From contig JAAYYR010000111.1 of the NCBI GenBank assembly GCA_012515255.1, positions 1 to 5,351 on the forward strand: a DNA stretch of 5,351 bases. Reading direction: 5' to 3'. Both the position numbers and the translations under genes were made by a program. This stretch comes from Clostridia bacterium. Lineage in GTDB: Bacteria > Bacillota > Dehalobacteriia > UBA4068. Below the pieces are notes generated by a model. That model had not been told where the DNA came from. It saw nothing but the letters and a program-made list of their open reading frames with translations, and searched no databases. This document shows positions 1-4,853 of this stretch, piece by piece (within the stretch, counting starts at the first letter, position 1; every line of letters begins with the position of its first letter).

Positions 1-638
1 AAACGCAGCACTGAATAGAATATCAGATACCAGGCAAAAACGGCGCCGACGCGATGTGGGCGGCGGATAAGGACGATCAAAAAAATAAAAAGAGCCAAAT
101 CGCCGGCAGATTCATATAAGAAAGTAGGATGATGATACGCCCCGTCCGCATAAACCTGCAACGGCATCCAGCTCCAAAAAGAGCCGTCGGCGATCACCGG
201 GCCATAAGCCTCTTGATTGGCAAAATTGCCCCAGCGACCAATAGCCTGGCCCAAAATCAGCGAAGGCGCAAGTATATCCGCCCAGCGAAAAAAATCCGTC
301 TTCTTGACGCGGCAGTAGATAATCAGCACGAGCACGCCGGCGATTACCGCGCCATGAATAGCCAGCCCGCCCTTCCAACTGGCAAGAATATCCGCCGGAT
401 GCGCTAAATACCAATTCAGATTAAAGAGCACATAGTAGAGCCGCGCGCCTAAAACCGCAAGCGGTATGATCAGCAGCAGCATGTTCAGCAAATGTTCCTC
501 GTCCTGATGCTGACGGCGGGCCTCGCGTAGCGCGAGAATGATGCCCAAGGCCATGCCCAGGCAAAGAATGATCCCATACCAGCGCACGGTAAGCGGCCCA
601 AGGCTAAAAGCTATCGCCGAATTTAAAAAACCTATCAT
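1..638 (-). CDS. lgt: Prolipoprotein diacylglyceryl transferase (3' end outside window)
   Basis: Lgt moves the diacylglyceryl group of phosphatidylglycerol onto the lipobox cysteine of prelipoproteins, the first step of lipoprotein maturation in the cytoplasmic membrane. The window encodes 212 residues from the start codon. Visible family motifs are RWYG (19-22), IHG (94-96, the conserved His), GRWGNFANQEAYG (134-146, the Lgt signature; R135, N138 and E143 align with E. coli R143, N146 and E151) and HPTFLYES (170-177). Several hydrophobic segments fit a multi-spanning membrane enzyme. The sequence stops at the conserved Arg-Phe of the last motif, so roughly 40-60 C-terminal residues lie outside. 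The ATG at 638 has AAAGGAG 11 bases upstream; an adjacent in-frame TTG would sit 8 bases from it, so the start could be one codon earlier. It has its own promoter and is divergent from the DUF2156 gene. Confidence 0.96.
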   Translation of the reverse strand, partial: MIGFLNSAIAFSLGPLTVRWYGIILCLGMALGIILALREARRQHQDEEHLLNMLLLIIPLAVLGARLYYVLFNLNWYLAHPADILASWKGGLAIHGAVIAGVLVLIIYCRVKKTDFFRWADILAPSLILGQAIGRWGNFANQEAYGPVIADGSFWSWMPLQVYADGAYHHPTFLYESAGDLALFIFLIVLIRRPHRVGAVFAWYLIFYSVLR

Positions 639-682
639 CAACTCTGCTTCTCCTTTACTACATAACCGATCTTGATTGGTTT

Positions 683-711
683 ATTATAACACAACCGCGC
701 CTTAAATCCAC
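683..711 (-). promoter_or_regulatory. Sigma-A-type promoter of lgt, extended -10
   Basis: Read on the minus strand, a perfect TATAAT (683-688) is preceded by TGT, giving an extended -10 (TGnTATAAT). The hexamer 17 bases upstream (GTGGAT, 706-711) is a poor -35, as often seen with extended -10 promoters. Transcription would begin near 676 and leave a 5' leader of about 38 bases containing the lgt ribosome binding site. Inference from consensus matching only. Confidence 0.75.
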
Positions 712-724
712 GATATTGCGTGGA
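707..724. promoter_or_regulatory. Inverted repeat over the lgt -35 region, possible operator
   Basis: TCCACG (707-712) and CGTGGA (719-724) form a perfect 6-bp inverted repeat around a 6-base centre. It overlaps the -35 position of the lgt promoter and lies in the divergent lgt/DUF2156 intergenic region, a usual place for a repressor or activator site. No T-run follows it on either strand, so it is not a terminator. The binding protein is unknown. Confidence 0.4.
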
Positions 725-776
725 AAATTCACGCGGGCTTCCCCACTTATTTTAAGCTAACTATGCGGTGCTGCTT

Positions 777-1667
777 ATGATTTTTCGGCCAATCACCCTT
801 GATGATAAGCCGCTGTTTGATTATTACCTGGCCTGCGCCCAACATCAGCTAATCACCTATTGCTTTGCCTCTTTGTATATTTGGCGCAATTGGGATCGGT
901 TAAGCTGGGCGGAAACGCCGGGCGCGCTGGTGGTCAAAAGTGATTTGCCGGGAGAAGAAATGTTTCTTTTGCCCTGCGGCGAGAGTGAGGAATCGACCCT
1001 GCTTGCAACAGAAACCCTCATCTCCTATTGCGCGGAGCAAGGCCGGCGGTTTTGCCTTGGCGAAGCGACAGCGGCGGATATTGCTTTATACGAAAACAGA
1101 TGGCCCGGGCGGCTGCGGTCTTGCGAATACCGGCCTGGGGCCAATTATATCTATACGCGGCGCGATCTGGCGGAGCTGCCCGGCCCCCGCTACCATGCCA
1201 AGCGCAACCATATCCGCCGCTTTATGCGGCTATATCCCGATCACAGCTTTCTGCCCCTTTGCCCGGAGCTAATCCCCGGCTGCCAGGAGCAATTGCGCCA
1301 CTGGAACAGCCAAAAAAACAGCGGCAACAGCGAGCTATGCCAGGAATACCCGGCCGTGCTCGACGCCCTGGCGCATTGGCGGCAATTGGATTGCCAGGCC
1401 GCGGTTTTGGTCGTCGGCAAACGCGTGGCCGCCTTCACGATCGGCAGCCCGCTCAATGACGATACGTATTGCGTCCATATCGAAAAGGCTGACGCGAACA
1501 TTCACGGCGCTTATCAAATGATCAATTATTGCTTTGCCCGCGAATACAGCCGCGGTTACAGCTATATCAACCGGGCCGAGGATATGGGACGGCCGGGGCT
1601 TGCCCGCGCCAAGCTTAGCTATTATCCCTGCCGTCTGGAAAAAAATTTCTGCCTATTCCTGCCATAG
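777..1667 (+). CDS. DUF2156 (LPG_synthase_C) domain protein
   Basis: A 296-residue stand-alone DUF2156 protein. The family is a tandem GNAT-like fold related to the catalytic domain of MprF, which transfers an aminoacyl group from tRNA to phosphatidylglycerol. Stand-alone members have no settled function. Visible motifs are YHAKRNHIRRF (139-149), HIEKA (234-238), GAYQMIN (244-250), YINRAEDMG (263-271) and GLARAKLSYYP (274-284). There is no membrane segment or signal peptide, so it is probably cytosolic. I chose ATG 777 because its product begins MIFRPITLDDK, the usual family beginning, and a weak GGTG lies 7 bases upstream. A GTG at 768 in the same frame would add three residues but has no ribosome binding site. 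It probably forms an operon with the GNAT gene 19 bases downstream. No convincing plus-strand promoter is visible. Family call is firm; substrate is unknown. Confidence 0.88.
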   Translation: MIFRPITLDDKPLFDYYLACAQHQLITYCFASLYIWRNWDRLSWAETPGALVVKSDLPGEEMFLLPCGESEESTLLATETLISYCAEQGRRFCLGEATAADIALYENRWPGRLRSCEYRPGANYIYTRRDLAELPGPRYHAKRNHIRRFMRLYPDHSFLPLCPELIPGCQEQLRHWNSQKNSGNSELCQEYPAVLDALAHWRQLDCQAAVLVVGKRVAAFTIGSPLNDDTYCVHIEKADANIHGAYQMINYCFAREYSRGYSYINRAEDMGRPGLARAKLSYYPCRLEKNFCLFLP

Positions 1668-1686
1668 TCCAAAGGAGGCGCATGCC

Positions 1687-2592
1687 ATGTACAATATCCG
1701 CTTAGCCCGTAATGAGGATATGCCGGCGGTACGCTCGCTGTGGTGCGAAGCATTCGGCGGCGATGAGCCATATACTTCCTGGTATTTCCGCGAAATTTAC
1801 CGGCCGGAGCGAACATTCAGCCTATGCGAGGCGGGGCAAATCGTGTCCTGCATGCAATACGCCCCCTATATTCTTAGCCTGCATGGGCGGCGGCTGCCGG
1901 TCGCGTATCTGGCGGGGCTTTGCACGGCGCCCGCTTTTCGGCGCAACGGCTTCGCCCAGGCTTTGCTGCTTTATGCCATGGGGCAATTAAGCCCGCAGTA
2001 TATCGCTTTGCTTATGGCTACCGATATCCCGGATTTCTATTATCGTTTTGGCTTTTGCCATTGCTACCAGTTGCGGCGGCATATTTTGAGCGCGGCCTTA
2101 TCGGCCGCGATCAGTCCCCTATGGCGGCAATCCGCCTTAAGCGAGCCGGATCTTGAGCAATGCGACCGCATTTACCGCCGGATGACTGCCCGCCTTGACG
2201 GTTATGTCATCCGCGGTCACGCCAACTGGCGCAATTTTCTCACGGATTTCCTCTGCGATGGGGGCGGCCTCTATGTGGCCAATGACGCCTATCTGTTATG
2301 GATCATCGAGGATGGAATGTTAAAAATCAAGGAATTGGGCTTTACCTCAAGGGCGGCGCTGCAGCGGGGCGTCGTCCTGGGGCGGCAAATTGCCGCCGAC
2401 CGCGACAGTCCCGGTATTATCTGGGATGCGCCGCTTGCCGTACCGGCCCCCGCGGGCGCCCTGCTGCGGCCGCATGTGATGGCGGTTTCCTGCGCGGCAC
2501 TCCAAGCCTGCACAGACGCTGAGGAGATCGCCGCGCAGACAAAAAAGCTGTTCGGCTCTAGCCCGAAATTATGGGTGAACGAGATCACCTGA
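1687..2592 (+). CDS. GNAT family N-acetyltransferase, Eis-like two-part architecture
   Basis: A 301-residue acetyl-CoA-dependent acetyltransferase of the GNAT superfamily. The N-terminal GNAT domain covers about residues 1-135. Acetyl-CoA-binding motif A is visible as LCTAPAFRRNGFAQALL (79-95, with R85-x-x-G88-x-A90), and FYYRFGF (117-123) matches the late GNAT 'Y-x-x-GF' element. The remaining ~165 residues resemble the C-terminal half of Eis-type (COG4552-like) acetyltransferases, which often ends in an SCP2-like domain; this part is inferred from layout and is less certain. Start choice: AAAGGAGG (1671-1678) lies 8 bases before the ATG at 1687. An open frame continues upstream but overlaps the DUF2156 gene. 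Substrate cannot be read from the sequence. Pairing with the DUF2156 gene places two GNAT-fold enzymes in one transcription unit. Confidence 0.88.
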   Translation: MYNIRLARNEDMPAVRSLWCEAFGGDEPYTSWYFREIYRPERTFSLCEAGQIVSCMQYAPYILSLHGRRLPVAYLAGLCTAPAFRRNGFAQALLLYAMGQLSPQYIALLMATDIPDFYYRFGFCHCYQLRRHILSAALSAAISPLWRQSALSEPDLEQCDRIYRRMTARLDGYVIRGHANWRNFLTDFLCDGGGLYVANDAYLLWIIEDGMLKIKELGFTSRAALQRGVVLGRQIAADRDSPGIIWDAPLAVPAPAGALLRPHVMAVSCAALQACTDAEEIAAQTKKLFGSSPKLWVNEIT

Positions 2593-2635
2593 TACGGCTT
2601 GCCTGTCGCGCTTCCTGGGCCTGTCCGATCATCCG

Positions 2636-2728
2636 CCTATCTCTCCGCACGCGCGGGCAGCCGCTGGCAAAATGCTGCTCAGTTTCGTCATACAACCCTA
2701 TCTTTCCGCACGCGCTGGCAGCCGCTGG
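2636..2728. repeat. Pair of 32-bp direct repeats, 61-bp period
   Basis: The copies lie at 2636-2667 and 2697-2728 and share the core CCGCACGCGC(G/T)GGCAGCC. They are identical at 30 of 32 positions; the two differences are at repeat positions 8 and 20. The flanks are unrelated. The period is 61 bases, not a multiple of three, so the copies lie in different reading frames. In the frame reading YLSARAGSRW both differences are synonymous, and the same holds for QRLPARAER-stop on the minus strand. Origin is unknown: a small duplication, a degenerate coding repeat, or a paired protein-binding site. Confidence 0.8.
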
Positions 2729-2874
2729 ATCAAAGCCTCGCCGTCGACCAAGCGCCATTCGCAAAGCATTTACTGCCGGTTATCCCCTGCCGGCGCGGCA
2801 GGCAAACCTTATCTCCTGGCAACATGATGCTTATATATCTGCGGGCCTTAATATCCGGCGGCAGTCCGGCCCAT

Positions 2875-2903
2875 TCTATAGCAGTACATTAGTAGGTTAA
2901 CAA
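2875..2903 (-). promoter_or_regulatory. Orphan minus-strand promoter in the intergenic stretch
   Basis: On the minus strand TTGTTA (2898-2903) and TATAGA (2875-2880) are separated by exactly 17 bases, and the -10 is preceded by TGC (extended -10). Each hexamer matches consensus at four of six positions. A transcript would start near 2868 and run through the direct repeats toward, and antisense to, the 3' end of the GNAT gene. No gene with a good start lies downstream, so it would make an untranslated or antisense RNA if active. Confidence 0.4.
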
Positions 2904-2964
2904 GGTCAGGCGGCCATTGGCAAGCTTTTGCTCCGGCGCATATTACGCATCCGTTGGACGCAAT

Positions 2965-2994
2965 AAAAAGACCGCGCCATTGGCACGGCTTTTT
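2965..2994 (-). terminator. Rho-independent terminator after divIC, usable in both directions
   Basis: AAAAAG (2965-2970) and CTTTTT (2989-2994) flank a stem pairing CCGCGCC (2972-2978) with GGCACGG (2982-2988) around ATT. In minus-strand RNA the internal mismatch becomes a U-G wobble, the stem has seven continuous pairs and a U-run follows, so it is best suited to the divIC transcript, whose stop codon is about 40 bases upstream. Plus-strand RNA forms the same hairpin with one C-A mismatch and a U-run, so it may also end GNAT transcripts. Confidence 0.8.
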
Positions 2995-3032
2995 GATCAT
3001 AGCACATATGCTTCTTAAACGCGGCCGCTTGC

Positions 3033-3395
3033 TTAGAGGTATGCTTCGGGAGCGGCATCAGCGTTAATATTGCTATTGTCCACATAATCCGGTAAATCAA
3101 TCTTGACGATGGAGACGACCTCTTCGCCTTCTTTAACCATGCCCAGTCTTTCTCTGGCCATTCTTTCGATATACGAATCATTATTGAGCAATTCCATTTT
3201 CTTTAATTGCTGATCATACTCGGCCTGGGCCAGCGTCAACTGATCCTGATAATAAACCACCTGCCCCTGCAAAGCACGATATTCCCTGATTTGACCGCCA
3301 ATGCGCAGGCAAAAGAACAAAACAACTAAAATTGCCAGCAGATTTAGCCAACGGAAGGATCTTCTTTTTATTCTTGCTTGCATCTTATTGCTCAT
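3033..3395 (-). CDS. divIC: Septum formation initiator, DivIC/FtsB-type
   Basis: A 120-residue bitopic membrane protein of the DivIC/FtsB family, a partner of FtsL in the divisome complex that activates septal peptidoglycan synthesis. A short basic N-terminus (MSNKMQARIKRR) leads into one membrane segment (about 15-32), then a coiled coil (about 36-72), then the family motif YIERMARERLGMVKEGEEVV (75-94). The last ~20 residues are acidic and variable. I start it at ATG 3395 because GAGG lies six bases upstream. An ATG two codons earlier is too close to that GAGG, and the open frame back to 3431 lies inside the HTH gene. It overlaps the HTH gene by 11 bases, implying translational coupling, and follows yabQ at one gene's distance, as in the Bacillus yabP-yabQ-divIC order. 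A terminator follows. Transcription probably comes from the DnaA-box promoter near 3665-3693 as well as from yabP read-through. Confidence 0.93.
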   Translation of the reverse strand: MSNKMQARIKRRSFRWLNLLAILVVLFFCLRIGGQIREYRALQGQVVYYQDQLTLAQAEYDQQLKKMELLNNDSYIERMARERLGMVKEGEEVVSIVKIDLPDYVDNSNINADAAPEAYL

Positions 3396-3618
3396 GGTCA
3401 TCCTCGCCGTTTTCGTAGAGAGCCAACACATCGCCTGGAATAACGATAACTACCTCATAGCCCTTGCCCCTGGCCCGGTTATAAATGGTGGCTACAGTAC
3501 TTTCCGCCAAATGCAACCGCTTGGCGATCTGAGCCGCGGGCGTGCCGCTTTCTTTGAGCACTACCACCTGTTTCTCCCGAAAACTGAGGTTTTGAGCATT
3601 GCGGATCTCAATCTTCAT
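3385..3618 (-). CDS. Small helix-turn-helix protein resembling sigma-70 region 4 / LuxR
   Basis: A 77-residue, probably DNA-binding protein. LSFREKQVVVLKESG is followed by TPAAQIAKRLHLAESTVAT and IYNRARGKG, together giving the four-helix layout shared by sigma-70 region 4 and LuxR-type HTH domains, with AESTVATIYNRA as the likely recognition helix. After the HTH is a hydrophobic strand, YEVVIVIPGD, and an acidic tail. There is no sigma region 2, receiver or sensor domain, so it is not a complete sigma factor. I prefer ATG 3618, with GGGA 7 bases upstream. An in-frame ATG at 3636 would add six residues but has no ribosome binding site. It lies between yabQ and divIC, overlaps divIC by 11 bases and follows its own promoter. 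A role in regulating the division or sporulation genes here, possibly its own promoter, is inference. Confidence 0.82.
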   Translation of the reverse strand: MKIEIRNAQNLSFREKQVVVLKESGTPAAQIAKRLHLAESTVATIYNRARGKGYEVVIVIPGDVLALYENGEDDHEQ

Positions 3619-3654
3619 CGGCTTGTCCCAATCCATTGAATGAAGCTTTGTTCA

Positions 3655-3690
3655 ATTTATCCACATTATATCAACAAATTGTGGATAAAT
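3655..3690. promoter_or_regulatory. Two convergent perfect DnaA boxes on the HTH-divIC promoter
   Basis: TTATCCACA on the plus strand (3657-3665) and its exact reverse complement TGTGGATAA (3680-3688) match the DnaA-box consensus TTATNCACA at all nine positions, in the high-affinity version. With flanking bases they form an 11-bp perfect inverted repeat, ATTTATCCACA (3655-3665) and TGTGGATAAAT (3680-3690), around 14 bases. One box ends on the first base of the -10 and the other lies in the promoter spacer, so occupancy should block RNA polymerase. The alternative is an operator for the HTH protein itself that happens to match DnaA boxes. Two boxes alone do not make an origin. Confidence 0.7.
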
Positions 3691-3693
3691 CAA
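3665..3693 (-). promoter_or_regulatory. Sigma-A-type promoter for the HTH-divIC pair
   Basis: On the minus strand TTGATT (3688-3693, four of six to consensus) and a perfect TATAAT (3665-3670) are separated by 17 bases. The predicted start of transcription is near 3658, giving a leader of about 40 bases to ATG 3618. It would transcribe the HTH gene and divIC independently of the upstream sporulation genes, as expected for a division gene needed in growing cells. DnaA boxes overlap its spacer and adjoin the -10. Confidence 0.75.
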
Positions 3694-3712
3694 GTACAAA
3701 ATTGCTACAAAT

Positions 3713-4402
3713 TTATAATTCTTTCCTTTCCTTCTCTGACCGTTTCCGGATAAAAAAGCGGCGCCAGGGATTGCTGATTTTCTGCCTAAGCCAATTAGCC
3801 TTTTCGCGCTTCCATTGAGCCAGGGAATGAAGTTGTTCTCTGCTTTGTTTGGCCATTTGCGCTGCCTGCTCGCGGCTTTTATGCTGTGCGTTTGCCGCCG
3901 CCGCTTTCAGCTTTGTCCTTGCTGACCGCGATACTCCGGCAGCCTGATGCTCCAGTTTGACCACAAGCCGGGCGCTGTCGTCCATCAATTTCTCTGCTGT
4001 AAGCGGCGGGCGCTTCCTATGCGGCCTTTTGGGCTGTGCGCCCGGAGCCGGGCGCAACATGGCGCGCGCCAGCCGCAAAAGACGGATGATTTGACGCAGC
4101 AATAAATGCAGGCTCTTGCGCAAAGCGAGAAAATAAAGCCCAAAGCCCAAAGCCAGCCAAACAAAGACAAAAAGGCGCAACGAGCCGTCGGTGCACGTAA
4201 ACCAAAAAATTAGCCAGGCGCTAATCAGGCTGACAGCGAATAATGCGTCTCCTTTAAGATAAGCTATTGCCTTCAGACGCCTTTTGCCGCTGCCATAGCA
4301 AATTTTTTGGTATATATCAAAGGCCAGGCCACCGAAAATACCGGCGAGAATGGCGCTTGCCATCTGGCTTAGCTGGCTTAGCACAAGAATTCTATCGTCC
4401 AT
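3713..4402 (-). CDS. yabQ: Spore cortex protein YabQ with a long basic tail
   Basis: A 229-residue membrane protein of the YabQ family, required for spore cortex formation in Bacillus subtilis and located at the forespore envelope. The N-terminal ~95 residues are the family domain with three hydrophobic segments (about 7-28, 51-69, 76-95); conserved features include the GGLAFDIYQK loop, the GDALF start of the second segment and GFGLYF. The C-terminal ~120 residues are strongly basic, rich in Ala, Arg, Lys and Gln, and probably helical or coiled; they are not part of the recognisable domain. It starts directly after the yabP stop (TAA then ATG). The bases before the ATG read CTCCTTAAATAA in the RNA sense and contain no ribosome binding site, so translation probably depends on coupling to yabP. 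Sigma-E control is expected from family knowledge, not shown here. Confidence 0.88.
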   Translation of the reverse strand: MDDRILVLSQLSQMASAILAGIFGGLAFDIYQKICYGSGKRRLKAIAYLKGDALFAVSLISAWLIFWFTCTDGSLRLFVFVWLALGFGLYFLALRKSLHLLLRQIIRLLRLARAMLRPAPGAQPKRPHRKRPPLTAEKLMDDSARLVVKLEHQAAGVSRSARTKLKAAAANAQHKSREQAAQMAKQSREQLHSLAQWKREKANWLRQKISNPWRRFFIRKRSEKERKEL

Positions 4403-4681
4403 TTATTTAAGGAGGCGGGAGAGCGCCTTTTTGCTCCTATGTCTTATCTTTCTTTCCTCCCGGCTTTGGCAATAAACCAGCGCGTTGATGCGACCGCCGA
4501 TGCTGATCGTCCCGGCATCCAGATCTAAAGCGGATATTTTCAGGTCGGCGCCGTCGATGTCAAGGCCGCCAAATGAGCCGGAAAGCTCGATATGAACCTC
4601 GTCGAAGCTATCGACGTTGGTCACATTATTGAGCGCCAGCAAATTCCTCTCATCCAGCACCAACCGGTGCTTGCTATCCAT
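4403..4681 (-). CDS. yabP: Sporulation protein YabP
   Basis: A 92-residue protein of the YabP/YqfC family, needed in Bacillus subtilis for spore cortex and coat assembly in the mother cell. Family features seen are the opening HRLVLDERNLLALNNVTNV, then SFDEVHIELSG, the LDIDGADLKISALDLDAG strand region and the ISIGGRINALVY segment, with a basic C-terminal tail. The start is fixed by AAGGAGGTGA with GGAGG eight bases before ATG 4681. The frame is open nine codons further up, to an ATG at 4708, but that start has no comparable site. It is the first gene of the yabP-yabQ pair and lies behind a short leader with its own terminator. Confidence 0.92.
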   Translation of the reverse strand: MDSKHRLVLDERNLLALNNVTNVDSFDEVHIELSGSFGGLDIDGADLKISALDLDAGTISIGGRINALVYCQSREERKIRHRSKKALSRLLK

Positions 4682-4703
4682 ATAGGTCACCTCCTTTTTT
4701 ATC

Positions 4704-4732
4704 ATCATATGCCAGTACTGATGAATTTAGGC
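4704..4732 (-). promoter_or_regulatory. Weak candidate sigma-E-like promoter before yabP
   Basis: On the minus strand CATATGAT (4704-4711) resembles the mother-cell sigma-E -10 (CATACAAT, six of eight). With a 14-base spacer the -35 position holds GCCTAAA, a poor match. A start near 4697 would leave a leader of about 16-20 bases containing the strong yabP ribosome binding site and would bypass the terminator at 4736-4761. Supported mainly by position and by the known sigma-E control of yabP in Bacillus. Confidence 0.25.
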
Positions 4733-4794
4733 GTGAAAAAACCATGCCTAAAGCGGCATGGCCGGATTTGAACATCAAGCCGTCTCGGCTGCAT
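4705..4794 (-). CDS. Candidate 29-codon leader ORF upstream of yabP
   Basis: An ATG at 4794 is preceded by GGGGAGGAG (4802-4810) with a 7-base gap, a better ribosome binding site than several confirmed genes here have. The frame runs 29 codons. It begins MQPRRLDVQIRPCRFRHG, with five Arg in the first 16 residues, and ends TGA at 4705-4707. It reads through the whole terminator at 4736-4761, and its TGA overlaps an ATG (4708) in the yabP frame. No homolog is recognised. It may be a regulatory leader peptide or a chance frame. Confidence 0.3.
   Translation of the reverse strand: MQPRRLDVQIRPCRFRHGFFTPKFISTGI
4736..4761 (-). terminator. Rho-independent terminator in the yabP leader
   Basis: In the minus-strand sense, CCATGCC (4755-4761) pairs perfectly with GGCATGG (4742-4748) around a six-base loop and is followed at once by six T (4736-4741). 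It lies about 55 bases before the yabP start and about 100 bases after the pnp terminator, so it cannot be the normal end of pnp. Either it ends a small RNA or it is an attenuator for yabP. Confidence 0.8.
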
Positions 4795-4833
4795 GGCTAT
4801 GCTCCTCCCCTGCCGCGTGCGGCGCATGCCGCA
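4742..4833 (-). promoter_or_regulatory. Candidate attenuator or small RNA ahead of yabP
   Basis: The segment between the two terminators can fold in competing ways. CCATGC at 4791-4796 (RNA sense) can pair with GCATGG of the terminator's 3' arm (4742-4747), extended by a G-U and an A-U pair, and would prevent the terminator. A GC-rich hairpin TGCGGC/GCCGCA (4818-4833) lies upstream, and AGCCG/CGGCT forms a small stem at about 4777-4789. The start codon of the 29-codon ORF (4792-4794) lies inside the antiterminator arm. No known riboswitch family is recognised and no promoter is clear, so an independent small RNA remains possible. Confidence 0.35.
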
Positions 4834-4853
4834 GCTAGCCCGGCCCGGAACAT

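Larger units (their letters stand above)
2593..3032. other. Intergenic stretch without a supported gene
   Basis: About 440 bases lie between the convergent ends of the GNAT and divIC genes. Plus-strand frames stay open for up to about 110 codons (2571-2900 and 2599-2892), but neither has a ribosome binding site nor a recognisable product. The stretch contains a 32-base direct repeat, a hairpin without a T-run (CCTGCC 2786-2791 with GGCAGG 2797-2802), a minus-strand promoter-like site near 2875-2903 and a terminator at 2965-2994. A 23-codon minus-strand ORF (2769 down to 2698) ends in the peptide QRLPARAER inside one repeat copy and has no good ribosome binding site. It may be the remnant of a decayed gene or carry an untranslated RNA. 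Confidence 0.6.

Noticed and set aside
763..780. Mini-ORF ATG CGG TGC TGC TTA TGA whose stop overlaps the DUF2156 start
   Set aside because: No ribosome binding site and only five codons; cysteine-codon attenuation would need a terminator, and none is present.
2636..2728. CRISPR array
   Set aside because: Only two copies, one 29-base interval, no cas genes and no further repeats.
2786..2802. CCTGCC/GGCAGG hairpin as a terminator for the GNAT gene
   Set aside because: No T-run on either side in either direction, and it lies nearly 200 bases from the stop codon.
2571..2900. Plus-strand open frames of about 100 codons between the GNAT and divIC genes
   Set aside because: No ribosome binding site, no recognisable family, Arg/Ser/Pro-rich composition typical of random frames in GC-rich DNA, and two overlapping frames equally open.
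3076..3084. TTGTCCACA inside divIC, one mismatch from a DnaA box
   Set aside because: Single isolated near-match inside coding sequence; expected by chance.
3655..3690. Replication origin
   Set aside because: Only two boxes, no box cluster, no repeated unwinding element and no dnaA or dnaN nearby.
4755..4810. GGGGAGGAG and TTCAAATCCGG resembling pieces of a yybP-ykoY riboswitch or a tRNA T-loop
   Set aside because: The stems needed for either RNA do not form around these pieces; the first is better explained as a ribosome binding site. A covariance search (RF00080, tRNAscan) would settle it.
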